DNA from: JACQFK01 sp036383955
GTDB taxonomy: Bacteria; Planctomycetota; MHYJ01; JACPRB01
Assembly (NCBI GenBank): GCA_036383955.1
Contig: DASVNH010000018.1
Coordinates: 1-64,000 of the forward strand
Direction of reading: 5' to 3'
Length of the DNA stretch: 64,000 nucleotides
Part shown: piece after piece, positions 8,150 through 17,137 of the stretch
Layout of the letters: every line of letters begins with the position of its first letter
Position numbering within the stretch: the first letter of the stretch is position 1
The notes under the pieces: generated by a model
What the model was told of the DNA's origin: nothing
Seen by the model: only the letters and a program-made list of their open reading frames with translations
The model's database searches: none
Program-made: the position numbers and the translations under genes

Positions 8150-8860
8150 ATGATGAGAGGCAAGATGAAGACGACGTGGGTGCTGGCGATCCTGGCCCTG
8201 GGGGCCGGCCCGGTCCTCGCCCAGGAAGGCGGCCGGGAGACGGATCCGCAGAAGACGGAGATCCTGAACAAGCTCAACTCGATGCGGGTCTCGGTCGACT
8301 TCAAGGACCAGACGCTGGACGACGCGCTGGGCTTCCTGCGGGACTTCTCGGGGCTGAACCTGGTCGTCGACGCCGAGGTCTACACGAAGGTTCCCGAGGA
8401 CCAGCTGAAGGTCACGCTGCGGGTGAAGGACCTGCTGCTGAAGTCGACGCTGAAGCTCATGCTGAACTCGAAGGAGCTGACGGCGACCTACAAGGACGGC
8501 GTGATCCTGATCGTGCCGAAGGGCAAGGTCGACAAGGCGGTGGCGCTGCAGATCTACGACGTGCGGGACCTGCTGGTGAAGATCCCGGACTTCGTCGGGC
8601 CCAAGGTCGAGCTGGTGTCGCCCACGGGAGGCGGCGCCGGTCCGCTCGCCGGGGCGCAGTTCACGCTGGACGAGCCCAAGTCGACGATCACGGAGGACTT
8701 CATCACGGACATGGTGAAGGCGAACACCGGCGACCGCACCTGGGACGAGAACCCGAACGCGTCTATCACCCTGGCGAACGGGATGCTCATCGTCTCGCAG
8801 TCGGGGCGCGTCCACGACGAGATCAAGCGCCTGATCAACCTGCTGCGCCAGTTCAAATAG
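8150..8860 (+). CDS. Exported STN-like domain protein, paralogue of the preceding gene
   Basis: 236 residues. A clear signal peptide (MKTTWVLAILALGAGPVLAQ) is followed by VSVDFKDQTLDDALGFLRDFSGLNLVV and the same repeats as the upstream gene, including QIYDVRDLLVKIPDFVGPK and the final LIVSQSGRVHDEIKRLINLLRQF. GAAGG lies six bases before the ATG at 8150; an ATG at 8165 with GAGAGG upstream is the alternative. A TATAGT directly abuts 8150. The repeated architecture suggests a periplasmic scaffold or peptidoglycan/pilus-related role, but nothing proves it. Confidence 0.75.
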   Translation: MMRGKMKTTWVLAILALGAGPVLAQEGGRETDPQKTEILNKLNSMRVSVDFKDQTLDDALGFLRDFSGLNLVVDAEVYTKVPEDQLKVTLRVKDLLLKSTLKLMLNSKELTATYKDGVILIVPKGKVDKAVALQIYDVRDLLVKIPDFVGPKVELVSPTGGGAGPLAGAQFTLDEPKSTITEDFITDMVKANTGDRTWDENPNASITLANGMLIVSQSGRVHDEIKRLINLLRQFK

Positions 8861-8887
8861 GACGTCCCCGGGTTCAGCCCGGAACCC

Positions 8888-8920
8888 CTCCCCCCGGCCC
8901 CCGGGGGGAGCGGCGTTTTA
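8888..8920 (+). terminator. Possible terminator
   Basis: Stem CTCCCCCC / GGGGGGAG with a short loop, followed by CGGCGTTTTA. The stem is strong but the T run is short. A 13-base unit beginning CCTGGACCTG is repeated in tandem just downstream (about 8939-8965). Confidence 0.4.
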
Positions 8921-9025
8921 AAGCCCGCGTCTCCCGGACCTGGACCTGTTTCCTGGACCTGTTTTGGGAACAACGCCGCCGGCTGCCGTACGTCCAAATA
9001 TAGTAAGATCGGGCAGGGAGACTTC

Positions 9026-12000
9026 ATGAGCCGCGTCGCGCTTCTCGCCGTCCTGCTTCCCCTCGCCGCGCCCGCCCAGCAGCAGGGGCCCGACGACGGC
9101 GTGAGCGTCGACCAGATCGAAAACGACTACCTGGAGCGCCTCAACAAGGCGGAGCAGGCGAAGGACTGGCGGACCTTCTTCGCCCACGTCCAGGTCGGCG
9201 TCCAGCGCAAGGCGTCGAAGGTCGTCTCCACCGGCAAGGACCGCTGGGTCGGCATGCGCGAGTACCTCGCCGGCCGGCTGTCCGCGCTCCCCAAGGACGC
9301 GCTCGACCACTACCGCCTCAACCACGACGGCCCCGCCGCCGCCGAGTTCGCCCGCGCCCGCGAGAGCGGGACCCGCCGCGACCTCGAGCGCGCCGCCGAC
9401 ACCTTCTTCTTCACCAGCGGAGCCGACGACGTGATCGACGTCCTCGCGCAGGGCGCCTTCGACGAGGGGCGCCCGGGAGAGGCCGCCGCCCTCTGGACGC
9501 GGCTGATCCGCTACTATCCCGACCCCGACGCCCCGCCGGCCGTCCTGGCGGCGCGCGCGGCCCAGGCCTGCGTGGCCGCCCAGGACGAGAGCGCCCTCGA
9601 GGATCTCCGCCGCGTGGTCGCCGAGAAGAAGGTCTCCGGCCTCGTCCGGGTGGGCGGGAAGGAGACGGAGCTCGCGGCCTTCCTCGCGGCCGCGGAGATC
9701 GTGCCGGCGGTCCCGCCCGCGCCCGCGGTCAAGGAGCCGTCGATCCGCCCGCCGCTGGACCGCGACCGGGCGGGCGCGGTCGCCAACGACATCAAGCGCT
9801 GGACCTACGACTTCGCCGCCGACCGCGGCGAGGCGCCGCCGCCGCCCCCGCCGGCCCCGCCCCAGCGCCGCGGCGTGCGCGTCTTCCAGGGCAACAACCC
9901 GGCCCAGCTTCCGCCGTCGCCCGACTATCCGTTCTTCCCCGCGTACGCGCGCATCCGCGGCCGCGACTACGTCGTCTTCACCGACGGCGCCCGCGTGGTG
10001 GCCGTCGATCCCGCCCGCGTCCGCGCCGGCTCGAACACGGCGGGGGTCTACTGGAAGCGCCCGGAGAACAGCTCGGTCCTCCGGAGCGGCGCGAACCCGC
10101 AGGCCGCCTACGGCCGCCCCTACGCGGGCGTGACCATCGACGGCGAGCACGCCTTCGTGACGACCTATTCGCGGCTCGACTCCCGTCCGCGCGATCCGGG
10201 CCAGCAGGACGGCTTCGAGGGCCTGACGGCCATCAAGTGCATCCACGTGCCGACCGGGCTGGTCGTGTGGGACACGGACGGCGGGCTGCTCGAGGAAACG
10301 AAGAAGCTCCCGTTCTACGAGAAGCCCTTCTCCTTCACCGGCCCGCCGGTCGTCAGCGGAGGCCGCGTGTTCGTCGGCGTCTGCTCGTCCCCGGCGGGCG
10401 AGCAGGAGGCCTGGACGCTCTGCCTCGACCGCCTCACCGGCAAGACCGTCTGGTCGTCGCCGCTGGCCACCCTGGCCGCCGCCGGGGGCGGCCGCATGGC
10501 CATGTTCATGGCCCGCGGCGGCGCGCTGTTCCAGACGACCCTCGTGGTCCAGGGCGGCACCGTCTACGCGCAGACGAACATCGGCGCCGTCGCCGCCCTG
10601 AGCGCGGTGACGGGCGACATCCTCTGGCTCTCGCGGTATCCCCGCACGGGCATGCGGGTTCAGAACACGGGCGTGATGGACTACACGTTCATCCGCGCGG
10701 CGAACTGGCCGGTGCTCTGGAAGGGCAAGATCTACCTCCTCCCGCAGGACCGCGCCGACCTCCTCGCGTTCGAGACGTCCGCCGGGCGCCCCGTCTCGCT
10801 CCCGCCGCTGCGGGTGCTGCGCGAGGAGCGGCCCGTCGAGGTCCGCGAGCTCCACCAGCTCCTCGGCGTGCTCAACGACTGGCTCGTGATCGGCGGCCAG
10901 CTCACCCACGTGATCCGCCTCCGCGATTTCACGGCCTTCACCCTCGCGGCCTCCGACACGCACGCCTCCGGCCGCGGCGTGTTCCACGACGGCCAGGTCT
11001 ACCTCCCCGTCTGCTCGACCGGCACCTCGCCCGACGAGAAGGCCCTCTCCGGCCCCCAGGCCGGCGTCCTCGGCGTCTACGCCCCGCCCCCGAGCTGGCG
11101 CTGCACCGGCCAGTTCCCCTGGAAGGGGCCCTCCGAGTACGGCAACCTCCTCGTCGCCGGCGACTCCCTGGTCGTCGCGACCGACCGCCTCTCCGTGTAC
11201 ACCGGCGTCGAGACGATCCGGCGCGAGTACGCGCAGCGCCTCGCCGCCAGCCCGCCGCGGGCCGACGTCCTCCTCGAGTTCGGCGACGCGATGCGCGAGA
11301 ACGAGCGCCTCGAGGAGGCGGCCGAGGCCTACCTCGGCTTCATCCGGGCCGCCGAGGGCGACGCCCGCTGGGATGCCCGCGTCCAGCAGGTGAAGCGCGA
11401 CCTCCACCAGATCTTCCTCCGCCGCGGCGACGAGACGGCCGACGCCGCGAAGGCCATGGAGCTCTTCGCCTACGCCAAGAGCTTCGCGTACGACGAGGCG
11501 TCCCGCGCCGAGGCGACGCGCCGCCTCGCCGGCACCTACGAAAAGACCGGCCGCTGGAAGGACGCCGTCTCGCAGTACCAGGAGCTCATCGAGCGCGCCC
11601 GCGGCCACTACCACCGCCAGGGCGAGGAGGTCCGCAAGCTCTGGCAGCACGCCCGCGAGCGCGTCGACGACATCGTCAAGAAGGCCCCCGAGGCCTACGA
11701 GGACGTCGAGAAGCGCGCCCGCGACGCCCTCGACGGCGCCCGCGCGGGCGGCGAGGAGGCGCTCCGCGGCGTCCTCGACAAGTTCCCGAACTCCCGCAGC
11801 GCGCGCGAGGCCTGGGACGCGCTGCGCGACCGCCTCCGCAAGGACGGCGGCCTCGAGCGCCTCCGCGGCCTCTACAAGGACTTCGAGGAGCGCTTCAAGG
11901 AGTCGCTCGACTTCGACGCCCACAAGGAGCTCCTGGAGCTCCTCGAAAAGCTGAAGGACGGCGAGCGGATGCGCTTCGAGCTCGACCGCTTCGAGGCGCG

Positions 12001-13714
12001 CTTCGGCGAGCGCGCGGTGGGCGAGGAGCCGGTCAAGGCCTGGGTCGAAAAGCGGCGGAACGCGCTGAGCGGACGTCCGGAGCCCGGCGCGCGGGCGCCC
12101 GGCCCCGTCCTTCCCGTGACCGACCTGGACCCCTACGTCGCGCCCGCGGAGGCCGACGGCGCGGGGGCCGGCCTGGTCCCGCTGCGTCCGTCGGGCGTCG
12201 AACCCGCCGGCCTGCCGGCGGACGTCGACGTCTTCACGCGCGGCTCCTCCGTCGAGCTCTGGGACGTGAAGGCGAAGAAGCGGCTCTGGGCGCGCCCGAA
12301 GTTCGGATCCTGGGCCGGCTTCCACCTTTCGGACAAGGACGCGGTCACGCGGGTCGTGCCCGGCTCGCCCGCCGACAAGGCGGGGCTGCGGATGGGCGAC
12401 GTCCTGTCGTCCGCCGACGGCCAGACGGACGGCGACGCCGTCCAGCGGATGCTGGCGGAGCGCGATCCGGGGGCCTCGCTGGAGCTGATCGTCGCGCGGG
12501 CTGGGCAGCCGGTCCGGGCGCGGATCGTGCTGGCCGCGCCTCCCGCCGAGCTGAAGCCGTCGATCCTGGGGGCGGCGTGGACGCGCGACGGCTCGCTCGC
12601 GGTGGTCTGGGAGGACGGGGCGGCGGCCTTCGATCCGGCGACGGGGGCGACGCGCTGGGTCTTCCGGGATGTCGCGGCCGGCGCGGCGGTGAAGACGTTC
12701 CGGGCGGTGGACGGGCGGCTGGCGCTCTACGAGGTGGAGGCGTCGGCGGCGAAGACGGAAGGCCCGCGGGCGCGGCTGATCGCGCTGAACGACTTCACGG
12801 GGGACGTCGCGTGGGCCTACGCGATGGACGTGGAGCCGGCGCCGCAGGGGGCGGTGGAGGTCGAGGTCCGCCTGTTCGGACGTCCGCTGGGCGCGCGGGT
12901 GGCGCTGCTGCAGACGGTGACGCGGGGCGGCGGCCGGGAAGAGTACCTCTGGACGTTCCAGGCGGAGCGCGGGGGGAAGCCGGACAAGCGGAGCCTGCCG
13001 GGGCGGATGGCGGCGCACGCGGTGGACGAGGAGCGCGGGGTGTTCTACGCGGTCTGCGAGGTGGGGGACCGGCAGGACCGGATCCTGCTGAGCCGGCCGC
13101 TGGAGCCGGACCGGAAGGACTTCAAGCCGATGGACATCCCGCTGAAGGCGGGGGAGCTGTCGCCGCCGGGCGCGCCGACGTTCGCGCTGGCCGTCGAGGG
13201 CGACATCGTGTGCGTGCTGGCGACGGCCGGCGCGGAGCACCGGATCCGGGTGTTCAAGGCGGGGCAGCAGTTCCGCGCGCTGTCGCTGCTCGAGGGGCGC
13301 ACGCTGCCGCCGCAGGGCGCGCCGACGGCGCGGCTCGAGGGGGGCGTGCTGGCCGTCTACAACGTGCCGCGCGAGACGGGCGGCGAGCCGCGGGCGTTCC
13401 TGACCGCGTTCCGGCCGGACGCGGCCGACGTGTCGGCGCTGCTGCTATGGGACGCGCCGGCGCCGGTGGCCGCGTCGGCGGGGGCCGCGTGGTCCTTCGC
13501 GTCGGACGGCCGGCTGCTGGGCCTGTCGTCGCTCCAGGGCGCGCCGCCGGGCAAGCCCGCCGAGGGCGGCGTGGCGGCGGTCTATGATCTTGCGGCGGAA
13601 GGCTATCTCCGCCTGGTCCGCGCGCCGCTTTCCGGCGCTCCCGACCCCGTCGTCTTCTCCCGCGGCCGGATGTACGTGTCGGCGCGCGAGAAAACCGAAG
13701 TCTTCCGGGACTAG
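9026..13714 (+). CDS. Giant exported protein: PQQ-like propellers, TPR/coiled middle and PDZ domain
   Basis: 1562 residues with a signal peptide (MSRVALLAVLLPLAAPAQQQ) and GGGAG before the ATG. Order: a TPR-like N-terminus (about 20-230), a PQQ/quinoprotein-type beta-propeller (about 295-740, with repeats such as GLVVWDTDGG, TGKTVWSSPL and TGDILWLSRYP), TPR and coiled helices (about 740-1010), a PDZ domain (VTRVVPGSPADKAGLRMGDVL, about 1110-1180) and a second propeller. No catalytic residues are obvious. Codon choice shifts inside the gene from GCC/CTC-rich (before about 12.1 kb) to GCG/CTG-rich (after about 12.4 kb). The stop TAG is the first word of a heptamer repeat. Probably a periplasmic or envelope scaffold; function unknown. 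Confidence 0.85.
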   Translation: MSRVALLAVLLPLAAPAQQQGPDDGVSVDQIENDYLERLNKAEQAKDWRTFFAHVQVGVQRKASKVVSTGKDRWVGMREYLAGRLSALPKDALDHYRLNHDGPAAAEFARARESGTRRDLERAADTFFFTSGADDVIDVLAQGAFDEGRPGEAAALWTRLIRYYPDPDAPPAVLAARAAQACVAAQDESALEDLRRVVAEKKVSGLVRVGGKETELAAFLAAAEIVPAVPPAPAVKEPSIRPPLDRDRAGAVANDIKRWTYDFAADRGEAPPPPPPAPPQRRGVRVFQGNNPAQLPPSPDYPFFPAYARIRGRDYVVFTDGARVVAVDPARVRAGSNTAGVYWKRPENSSVLRSGANPQAAYGRPYAGVTIDGEHAFVTTYSRLDSRPRDPGQQDGFEGLTAIKCIHVPTGLVVWDTDGGLLEETKKLPFYEKPFSFTGPPVVSGGRVFVGVCSSPAGEQEAWTLCLDRLTGKTVWSSPLATLAAAGGGRMAMFMARGGALFQTTLVVQGGTVYAQTNIGAVAALSAVTGDILWLSRYPRTGMRVQNTGVMDYTFIRAANWPVLWKGKIYLLPQDRADLLAFETSAGRPVSLPPLRVLREERPVEVRELHQLLGVLNDWLVIGGQLTHVIRLRDFTAFTLAASDTHASGRGVFHDGQVYLPVCSTGTSPDEKALSGPQAGVLGVYAPPPSWRCTGQFPWKGPSEYGNLLVAGDSLVVATDRLSVYTGVETIRREYAQRLAASPPRADVLLEFGDAMRENERLEEAAEAYLGFIRAAEGDARWDARVQQVKRDLHQIFLRRGDETADAAKAMELFAYAKSFAYDEASRAEATRRLAGTYEKTGRWKDAVSQYQELIERARGHYHRQGEEVRKLWQHARERVDDIVKKAPEAYEDVEKRARDALDGARAGGEEALRGVLDKFPNSRSAREAWDALRDRLRKDGGLERLRGLYKDFEERFKESLDFDAHKELLELLEKLKDGERMRFELDRFEARFGERAVGEEPVKAWVEKRRNALSGRPEPGARAPGPVLPVTDLDPYVAPAEADGAGAGLVPLRPSGVEPAGLPADVDVFTRGSSVELWDVKAKKRLWARPKFGSWAGFHLSDKDAVTRVVPGSPADKAGLRMGDVLSSADGQTDGDAVQRMLAERDPGASLELIVARAGQPVRARIVLAAPPAELKPSILGAAWTRDGSLAVVWEDGAAAFDPATGATRWVFRDVAAGAAVKTFRAVDGRLALYEVEASAAKTEGPRARLIALNDFTGDVAWAYAMDVEPAPQGAVEVEVRLFGRPLGARVALLQTVTRGGGREEYLWTFQAERGGKPDKRSLPGRMAAHAVDEERGVFYAVCEVGDRQDRILLSRPLEPDRKDFKPMDIPLKAGELSPPGAPTFALAVEGDIVCVLATAGAEHRIRVFKAGQQFRALSLLEGRTLPPQGAPTARLEGGVLAVYNVPRETGGEPRAFLTAFRPDAADVSALLLWDAPAPVAASAGAAWSFASDGRLLGLSSLQGAPPGKPAEGGVAAVYDLAAEGYLRLVRAPLSGAPDPVVFSRGRMYVSAREKTEVFRD

Positions 13715-14306
13715 AATCTAGAATCTCGAATCTGGAATCTAGAAGGTCGAGCGAGTCCCTTGCCCGACCTGTCCACCTCATCCGCCGGCCATTTTCGAAA
13801 AACGTGTCGATTTCGCGACGACAAAATCGGGGTTTTCGACACGTAGGGCGGAGGGGCGATGACGCTCCCCGAAGGAGAACGACGATGGCGACGACCCGAT
13901 TCACGCAGCTCGAGGTGTGGAAACAGTCGCATCAGGCCGTGCTGGACGTTTACCGGCTGACGAGAACCTTTCCAGGCGATGAGCGGTTCATGCTGGTCTC
14001 TCAGATGCGGCGAGCCGCGGTCTCCGTTCCCGCGAATATCGCCGAGGGCTACGGACGGCGGGCGCCCCGCGACAAGGCCCGTTGCTATACCATCAGCCAG
14101 GGATCCAACGAAGAATTGGGGTACCTGCTCATCCTCGCCCGCGATCTGGGCTACGCGAGGGACGTCGAGGCCCTCTCCGCGGCGCTGGACGCCGTCGGCG
14201 CCATGCTGCGCCGCCTGATCGACCGGACTCTCGAAAACGTGGACGGATGAGGTGGGGAAAGGGGCTCGGTCGACCTTCGAGATTCTAGATTCGAGATTCT
14301 AGATTC
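13714..14306 (+). mobile_element. Terminal-inverted-repeat unit B carrying a four-helix-bundle gene
   Basis: Left end 13714-13783 and right end 14245-14306 are near-perfect inverted repeats. The outer part is heptamers of the type GAATCTA; the inner part matches through GAAGGTCGA, CGAG and CCACCTCATCC, with one gap of 8 bases. Inside are a conserved leader box (about 13806-13850), a hairpin, a Shine-Dalgarno site and the gene at 13885. The left end begins at the stop codon of the giant propeller gene and the right end encodes the last residues and stop of the gene at 14285. A second unit of the same design is at 23980-24600. Mobility is inferred from the two copies, not shown. Confidence 0.6.
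13885..14250 (+). CDS. Four-helix-bundle protein (S23 / bAvd-like family)
   Basis: 121 residues starting MATTRFTQLEVWKQSHQ, the usual opening of this family, with AAGGAG upstream; the longer frame from 13804 would translate the leader hairpin. Conserved core QMRRAAVSVPANIAEGY is present. Relatives are encoded in 23S rRNA intervening sequences and, as bAvd, beside diversity-generating retroelements. Neither an rRNA gene nor a reverse transcriptase is nearby. The stop codon lies inside the right terminal repeat. About half of the residues match the protein at 24159. Molecular role unknown; family members are thought to bind nucleic acid. Confidence 0.9.
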   Translation: MATTRFTQLEVWKQSHQAVLDVYRLTRTFPGDERFMLVSQMRRAAVSVPANIAEGYGRRAPRDKARCYTISQGSNEELGYLLILARDLGYARDVEALSAALDAVGAMLRRLIDRTLENVDG

Positions 14307-15409
14307 TTTTCGTAGAGCCGGTAGGTCTTGTAGTGCGTCGCGCCCATGGCCTTGATCGGGCGGTTCATGAGGTCGTTCGTTTCGAGGATCCAGGAGAGCT
14401 CGGCGGAGTGGTAGCCGCGCGCCAGGCCTTCGTCGATGAAGTTGCGGTAGAACAGCGTGCCCAGGCCCGCGCGCTGGTACTCCTTGCGGATGCCCAGCGC
14501 CACGATCCGGCAGGTGGGGATCTTCGCCAGGCTCGACTTCAGGAAGTGGCGCCAGCCGAAGGGGAGGAGCGAGCCCCCGCACTTCTTCAGCGCGACGTTG
14601 ATGTCCGGCAGCGCGAACGCGAAGCCCACCGGGCGGCCTTCGATCTCCGCGATCGACGCGAACCAGGGCAGCAGCACCGGCTTGAGGTCCTCCGCCATGA
14701 AGCGGACCTCGTCGTTCGTCATCGGCACGAAGCCCCAGTTGTTCTCCCAACCGTCGTTGTAGATCTCCTGGACGATCTTGATCTCGTCGTTGAAGCGGGA
14801 GAGGTTCATCGGGCGGAGCGTGACGTTCGACCGCTTGCGCACCATCTCGACCACCCGGTCGATCTTCATCCGCTGCAGCGCGTCGTGGATCAGGATCCAG
14901 GCGAGGAGGTCCATCGACTTCCGATAGCCGTTCGCCTCGACCATCGCGGGATAGAACGGCGGGTTGTACGTCATGAGCACGAAGGGCGACCAGCCGAAGC
15001 CGTCGATCAGAAGGCCGCAGGGATCGTTGATCGAGGGATTCACGGGCCCCAGCGAGCGCGTCAGCCCCTTCTCGCGCAGCCAGCCCTCGGCGGCCTCGAA
15101 GAGGGCCTTGGCCGCCCCCGGCTCGTTCTCGCACTCGAAGTAGCCCCAGAAGCCCGTCCGGTCCTTCTGGACGTCGTTGTGCAGGCGGTTCACGATCGCG
15201 GAGATCCGCCCCACGACGCGGGCCCCGGACGTCGCCAGGAAATGCCGCGCCTCGGAATGGTCGTAGAACGGGTTCCGCCGGGGATCCAGCATCTTCCGCT
15301 CGACCGACAGGAGCGGCGGCACCCACTTGGGGTCCTGCTTGTACAGCCGGAACGGCAGCTGGATGAACGCCTCCATCCCGGACTTCGAGGTCACGGGCTC
15401 GACGTTCAT
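14285..15409 (-). CDS. GNAT-fold acyltransferase-like protein
   Basis: 374 residues. The C-terminal half carries an acetyltransferase-like stretch (IVALGIRKEYQRAGLGTLFY, with the R/Q-x-x-G-x-G/A acyl-CoA loop as QRAGLG). The N-terminal half (PFRLYKQDPKWVPPL) is typical of a family annotated as N-acetyltransferase or YghO-like. Start ATG overlaps the stop of the upstream zinc-ribbon gene (ATGA). Its last residues, NLESRI, and its TAG stop are encoded by the heptamer array of element B. As the third gene after a serine-palmitoyltransferase-like enzyme it may add or move an acyl group in the same lipid pathway; this is inference. Confidence 0.75.
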   Translation of the reverse strand: MNVEPVTSKSGMEAFIQLPFRLYKQDPKWVPPLLSVERKMLDPRRNPFYDHSEARHFLATSGARVVGRISAIVNRLHNDVQKDRTGFWGYFECENEPGAAKALFEAAEGWLREKGLTRSLGPVNPSINDPCGLLIDGFGWSPFVLMTYNPPFYPAMVEANGYRKSMDLLAWILIHDALQRMKIDRVVEMVRKRSNVTLRPMNLSRFNDEIKIVQEIYNDGWENNWGFVPMTNDEVRFMAEDLKPVLLPWFASIAEIEGRPVGFAFALPDINVALKKCGGSLLPFGWRHFLKSSLAKIPTCRIVALGIRKEYQRAGLGTLFYRNFIDEGLARGYHSAELSWILETNDLMNRPIKAMGATHYKTYRLYEKNLESRI

Positions 15410-15915
15410 GTGTGCTTGATTCCGAAGTGGTCGCAAAGGAGGTCGAGCTCGTCCCACGCCTCCTTCGGCAGACGCAGGGGGATCTTGCGGTCCTTGAGCT
15501 CGAACCAGTAGCCGATGAGGCGCTCGTGGACGACGCGGACGACCGAGGCCGCGGGGATGAAGTAGGAGGTCGGGCCGATCGCGCCGGGGACGAGGGGGCG
15601 CGCGAGGGCGACCTCCTTCGGATCGCGGCCGTCCTTGTCGCTCACGAGGAAGAAGCCGGCCTCGCCGGCCGCGAGGGCGCCGCTGGCCCAGACCAGCTGG
15701 CCGCCGGGCACGGGGATGTTGAACCGCGCCTCCTGGATGACGTAGGGGAGGTGCACCTCGACGTCCTCCGCCTCCTTCTCGATGGCGCGCACGACGGAGG
15801 TCTTGCCGATGACGTCGCGGTTTTCGCGGGTGATGCGGCAGACCGGGCAGGCGGGTTCGTCCAGGCGGTAGAGCTGGCCGCAGCTCGGACAGTTCCAGTG
15901 GGTCGTTGAAGGCAT
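15406..15915 (-). CDS. Zinc-ribbon protein of unknown function
   Basis: 169 residues. An N-terminal zinc ribbon is formed by CPSCG and CPVC (about residues 9-26). The rest is predicted alpha/beta with no membrane segment and ends in LDLLCDHFGIKHT. It sits between the oxoamine synthase gene (gap of 7 bases) and the GNAT-like gene (ATGA overlap), so it belongs to a three-gene operon. Function unknown. Confidence 0.7.
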   Translation of the reverse strand: MPSTTHWNCPSCGQLYRLDEPACPVCRITRENRDVIGKTSVVRAIEKEAEDVEVHLPYVIQEARFNIPVPGGQLVWASGALAAGEAGFFLVSDKDGRDPKEVALARPLVPGAIGPTSYFIPAASVVRVVHERLIGYWFELKDRKIPLRLPKEAWDELDLLCDHFGIKHT

Positions 15916-15922
15916 GCGGCCC

Positions 15923-17128
15923 TCAGATGACGCCGAGTTTCCTTCCGATGCGGCCCATGGTGTCGACGACCCGGTCCAGCTCCGCGTCGGTGTGGGTGGC
16001 CATGTAGCTGGTGCGGAGGAGGCACATGTCGGCGGGCACGGCGGGGGAGACGATCGGGTTGACGAAGACGCCGGCTTCGAAGAGCTCCTTCCAGAAGATG
16101 AGCGTCTTCTCGAACTCGCCGATGATGACCGGGACCACGGGCGACTCGGTGCGCCCGATGTTGAAGCCGAGATCGCGGTAGGCGGACTGCATTTTGCGGA
16201 CGTTGCGCCAGAGGCGCTCGCGATGCTCCGGCTCCTTTTCCATGATGTCGACGGCCGCCAGGACGGTGGCGACGGCCGACGGGGGCATGGAGGCGGAGAA
16301 GATGAGGGCGCGGGCGTTGTGCTTGATGTAGTCGATGGCCTCGACCGGCCCGGCGATGAAGCCGCCGAGGGAGGCGAAGGACTTGGAGAAGGTCCCCATG
16401 ATGAGGTCGGTTTCCTTCTCGACGCCGAAGTGCTCGGCGGTGGAGCGCCCGTTGGCGCCCATGTAGCCGATGCCGTGGGCGTCGTCGAGGAGGATCCGGT
16501 AGCCGTACTTCTTCTTCAGCCGGGCGATCTGCTGGAGGGCCCCGAGGTCGCCCTCCATGGAGAAGACGCCCTCGGTGATGACGAGGACGGAGCCGTTGGC
16601 CTCTTCCATGTCGGGGGAGTTGAGGCAGCGCTCGAGATCCTCGATGTCGTTGTGTTTGAACTTGACGGTGCGGCCGAACGCGAGGCGGCAGCCGTCGATG
16701 ATCGAGGCGTGGTTCATGCGGTCGCAGAGGATGACGTCGTCCTTGCCGACCAGCGTGGAGATGGTGCCGAGGTTGGTCTGGAAGCCGGTGGAGAAGAGGA
16801 GGGCCTTCTCCTTGCGGATGAACTTGGCGAGCCGGGCCTCCAGCTCTTCGTGGATGTCGAGCGTCCCGTTCAAAAAGCGCGAGCCGGTGCAGCCCGAGCC
16901 GTACTTCTGGATGGCCGCGGAGGCGGCTTCCTTGACCTTGGGGTGGGTGGTCAGGCCGAGGTAGTTGTTGGAGCCGATCATGATCATCTTCTTGCCTTTG
17001 ATCATGACTTCGGCGTCGGCGCCCGACTCGATGGCCTTGAAGTAGGGGTAGAGGCCGTTGGCCTCCGCCTCCTTGTGGCGCGTGTAATTACGGCACTTCT
17101 GGAAAAGATCGGTGCGCGGTGGACCCAT
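15923..17128 (-). CDS. Alpha-oxoamine synthase, serine palmitoyltransferase-like
   Basis: A PLP enzyme of the 2-amino-3-ketobutyrate CoA ligase / serine palmitoyltransferase family that condenses an amino acid with an acyl-CoA. Motifs: GSNNYLGLTTHPKVKEAA, GSGCTGSRFLNGT, DDAHGIGYMGANGRST and the lysine of TFSKSFASLGGF that binds PLP. The N-terminal YPYFKAIESGADAEVMIKGK resembles bacterial SPT-like enzymes more than Kbl or BioF. Start at MGPPRTDLF, nine bases after a -10 box. 401 residues, normal. First gene of a leftward operon; the substrate cannot be read from sequence. Confidence 0.85.
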   Translation of the reverse strand: MGPPRTDLFQKCRNYTRHKEAEANGLYPYFKAIESGADAEVMIKGKKMIMIGSNNYLGLTTHPKVKEAASAAIQKYGSGCTGSRFLNGTLDIHEELEARLAKFIRKEKALLFSTGFQTNLGTISTLVGKDDVILCDRMNHASIIDGCRLAFGRTVKFKHNDIEDLERCLNSPDMEEANGSVLVITEGVFSMEGDLGALQQIARLKKKYGYRILLDDAHGIGYMGANGRSTAEHFGVEKETDLIMGTFSKSFASLGGFIAGPVEAIDYIKHNARALIFSASMPPSAVATVLAAVDIMEKEPEHRERLWRNVRKMQSAYRDLGFNIGRTESPVVPVIIGEFEKTLIFWKELFEAGVFVNPIVSPAVPADMCLLRTSYMATHTDAELDRVVDTMGRIGRKLGVI

Positions 17129-17137
17129 GGGGGGTTG

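Noticed and set aside
13804..13884. N-terminal extension of the four-helix-bundle protein
   Set aside because: It translates the conserved leader box and hairpin; the family starts at TTRFTQLEVW and a Shine-Dalgarno precedes the ATG at 13885.
13714..14306. CRISPR array
   Set aside because: The repeats have a 7-base period with no spacers of constant length, and no cas gene is present.
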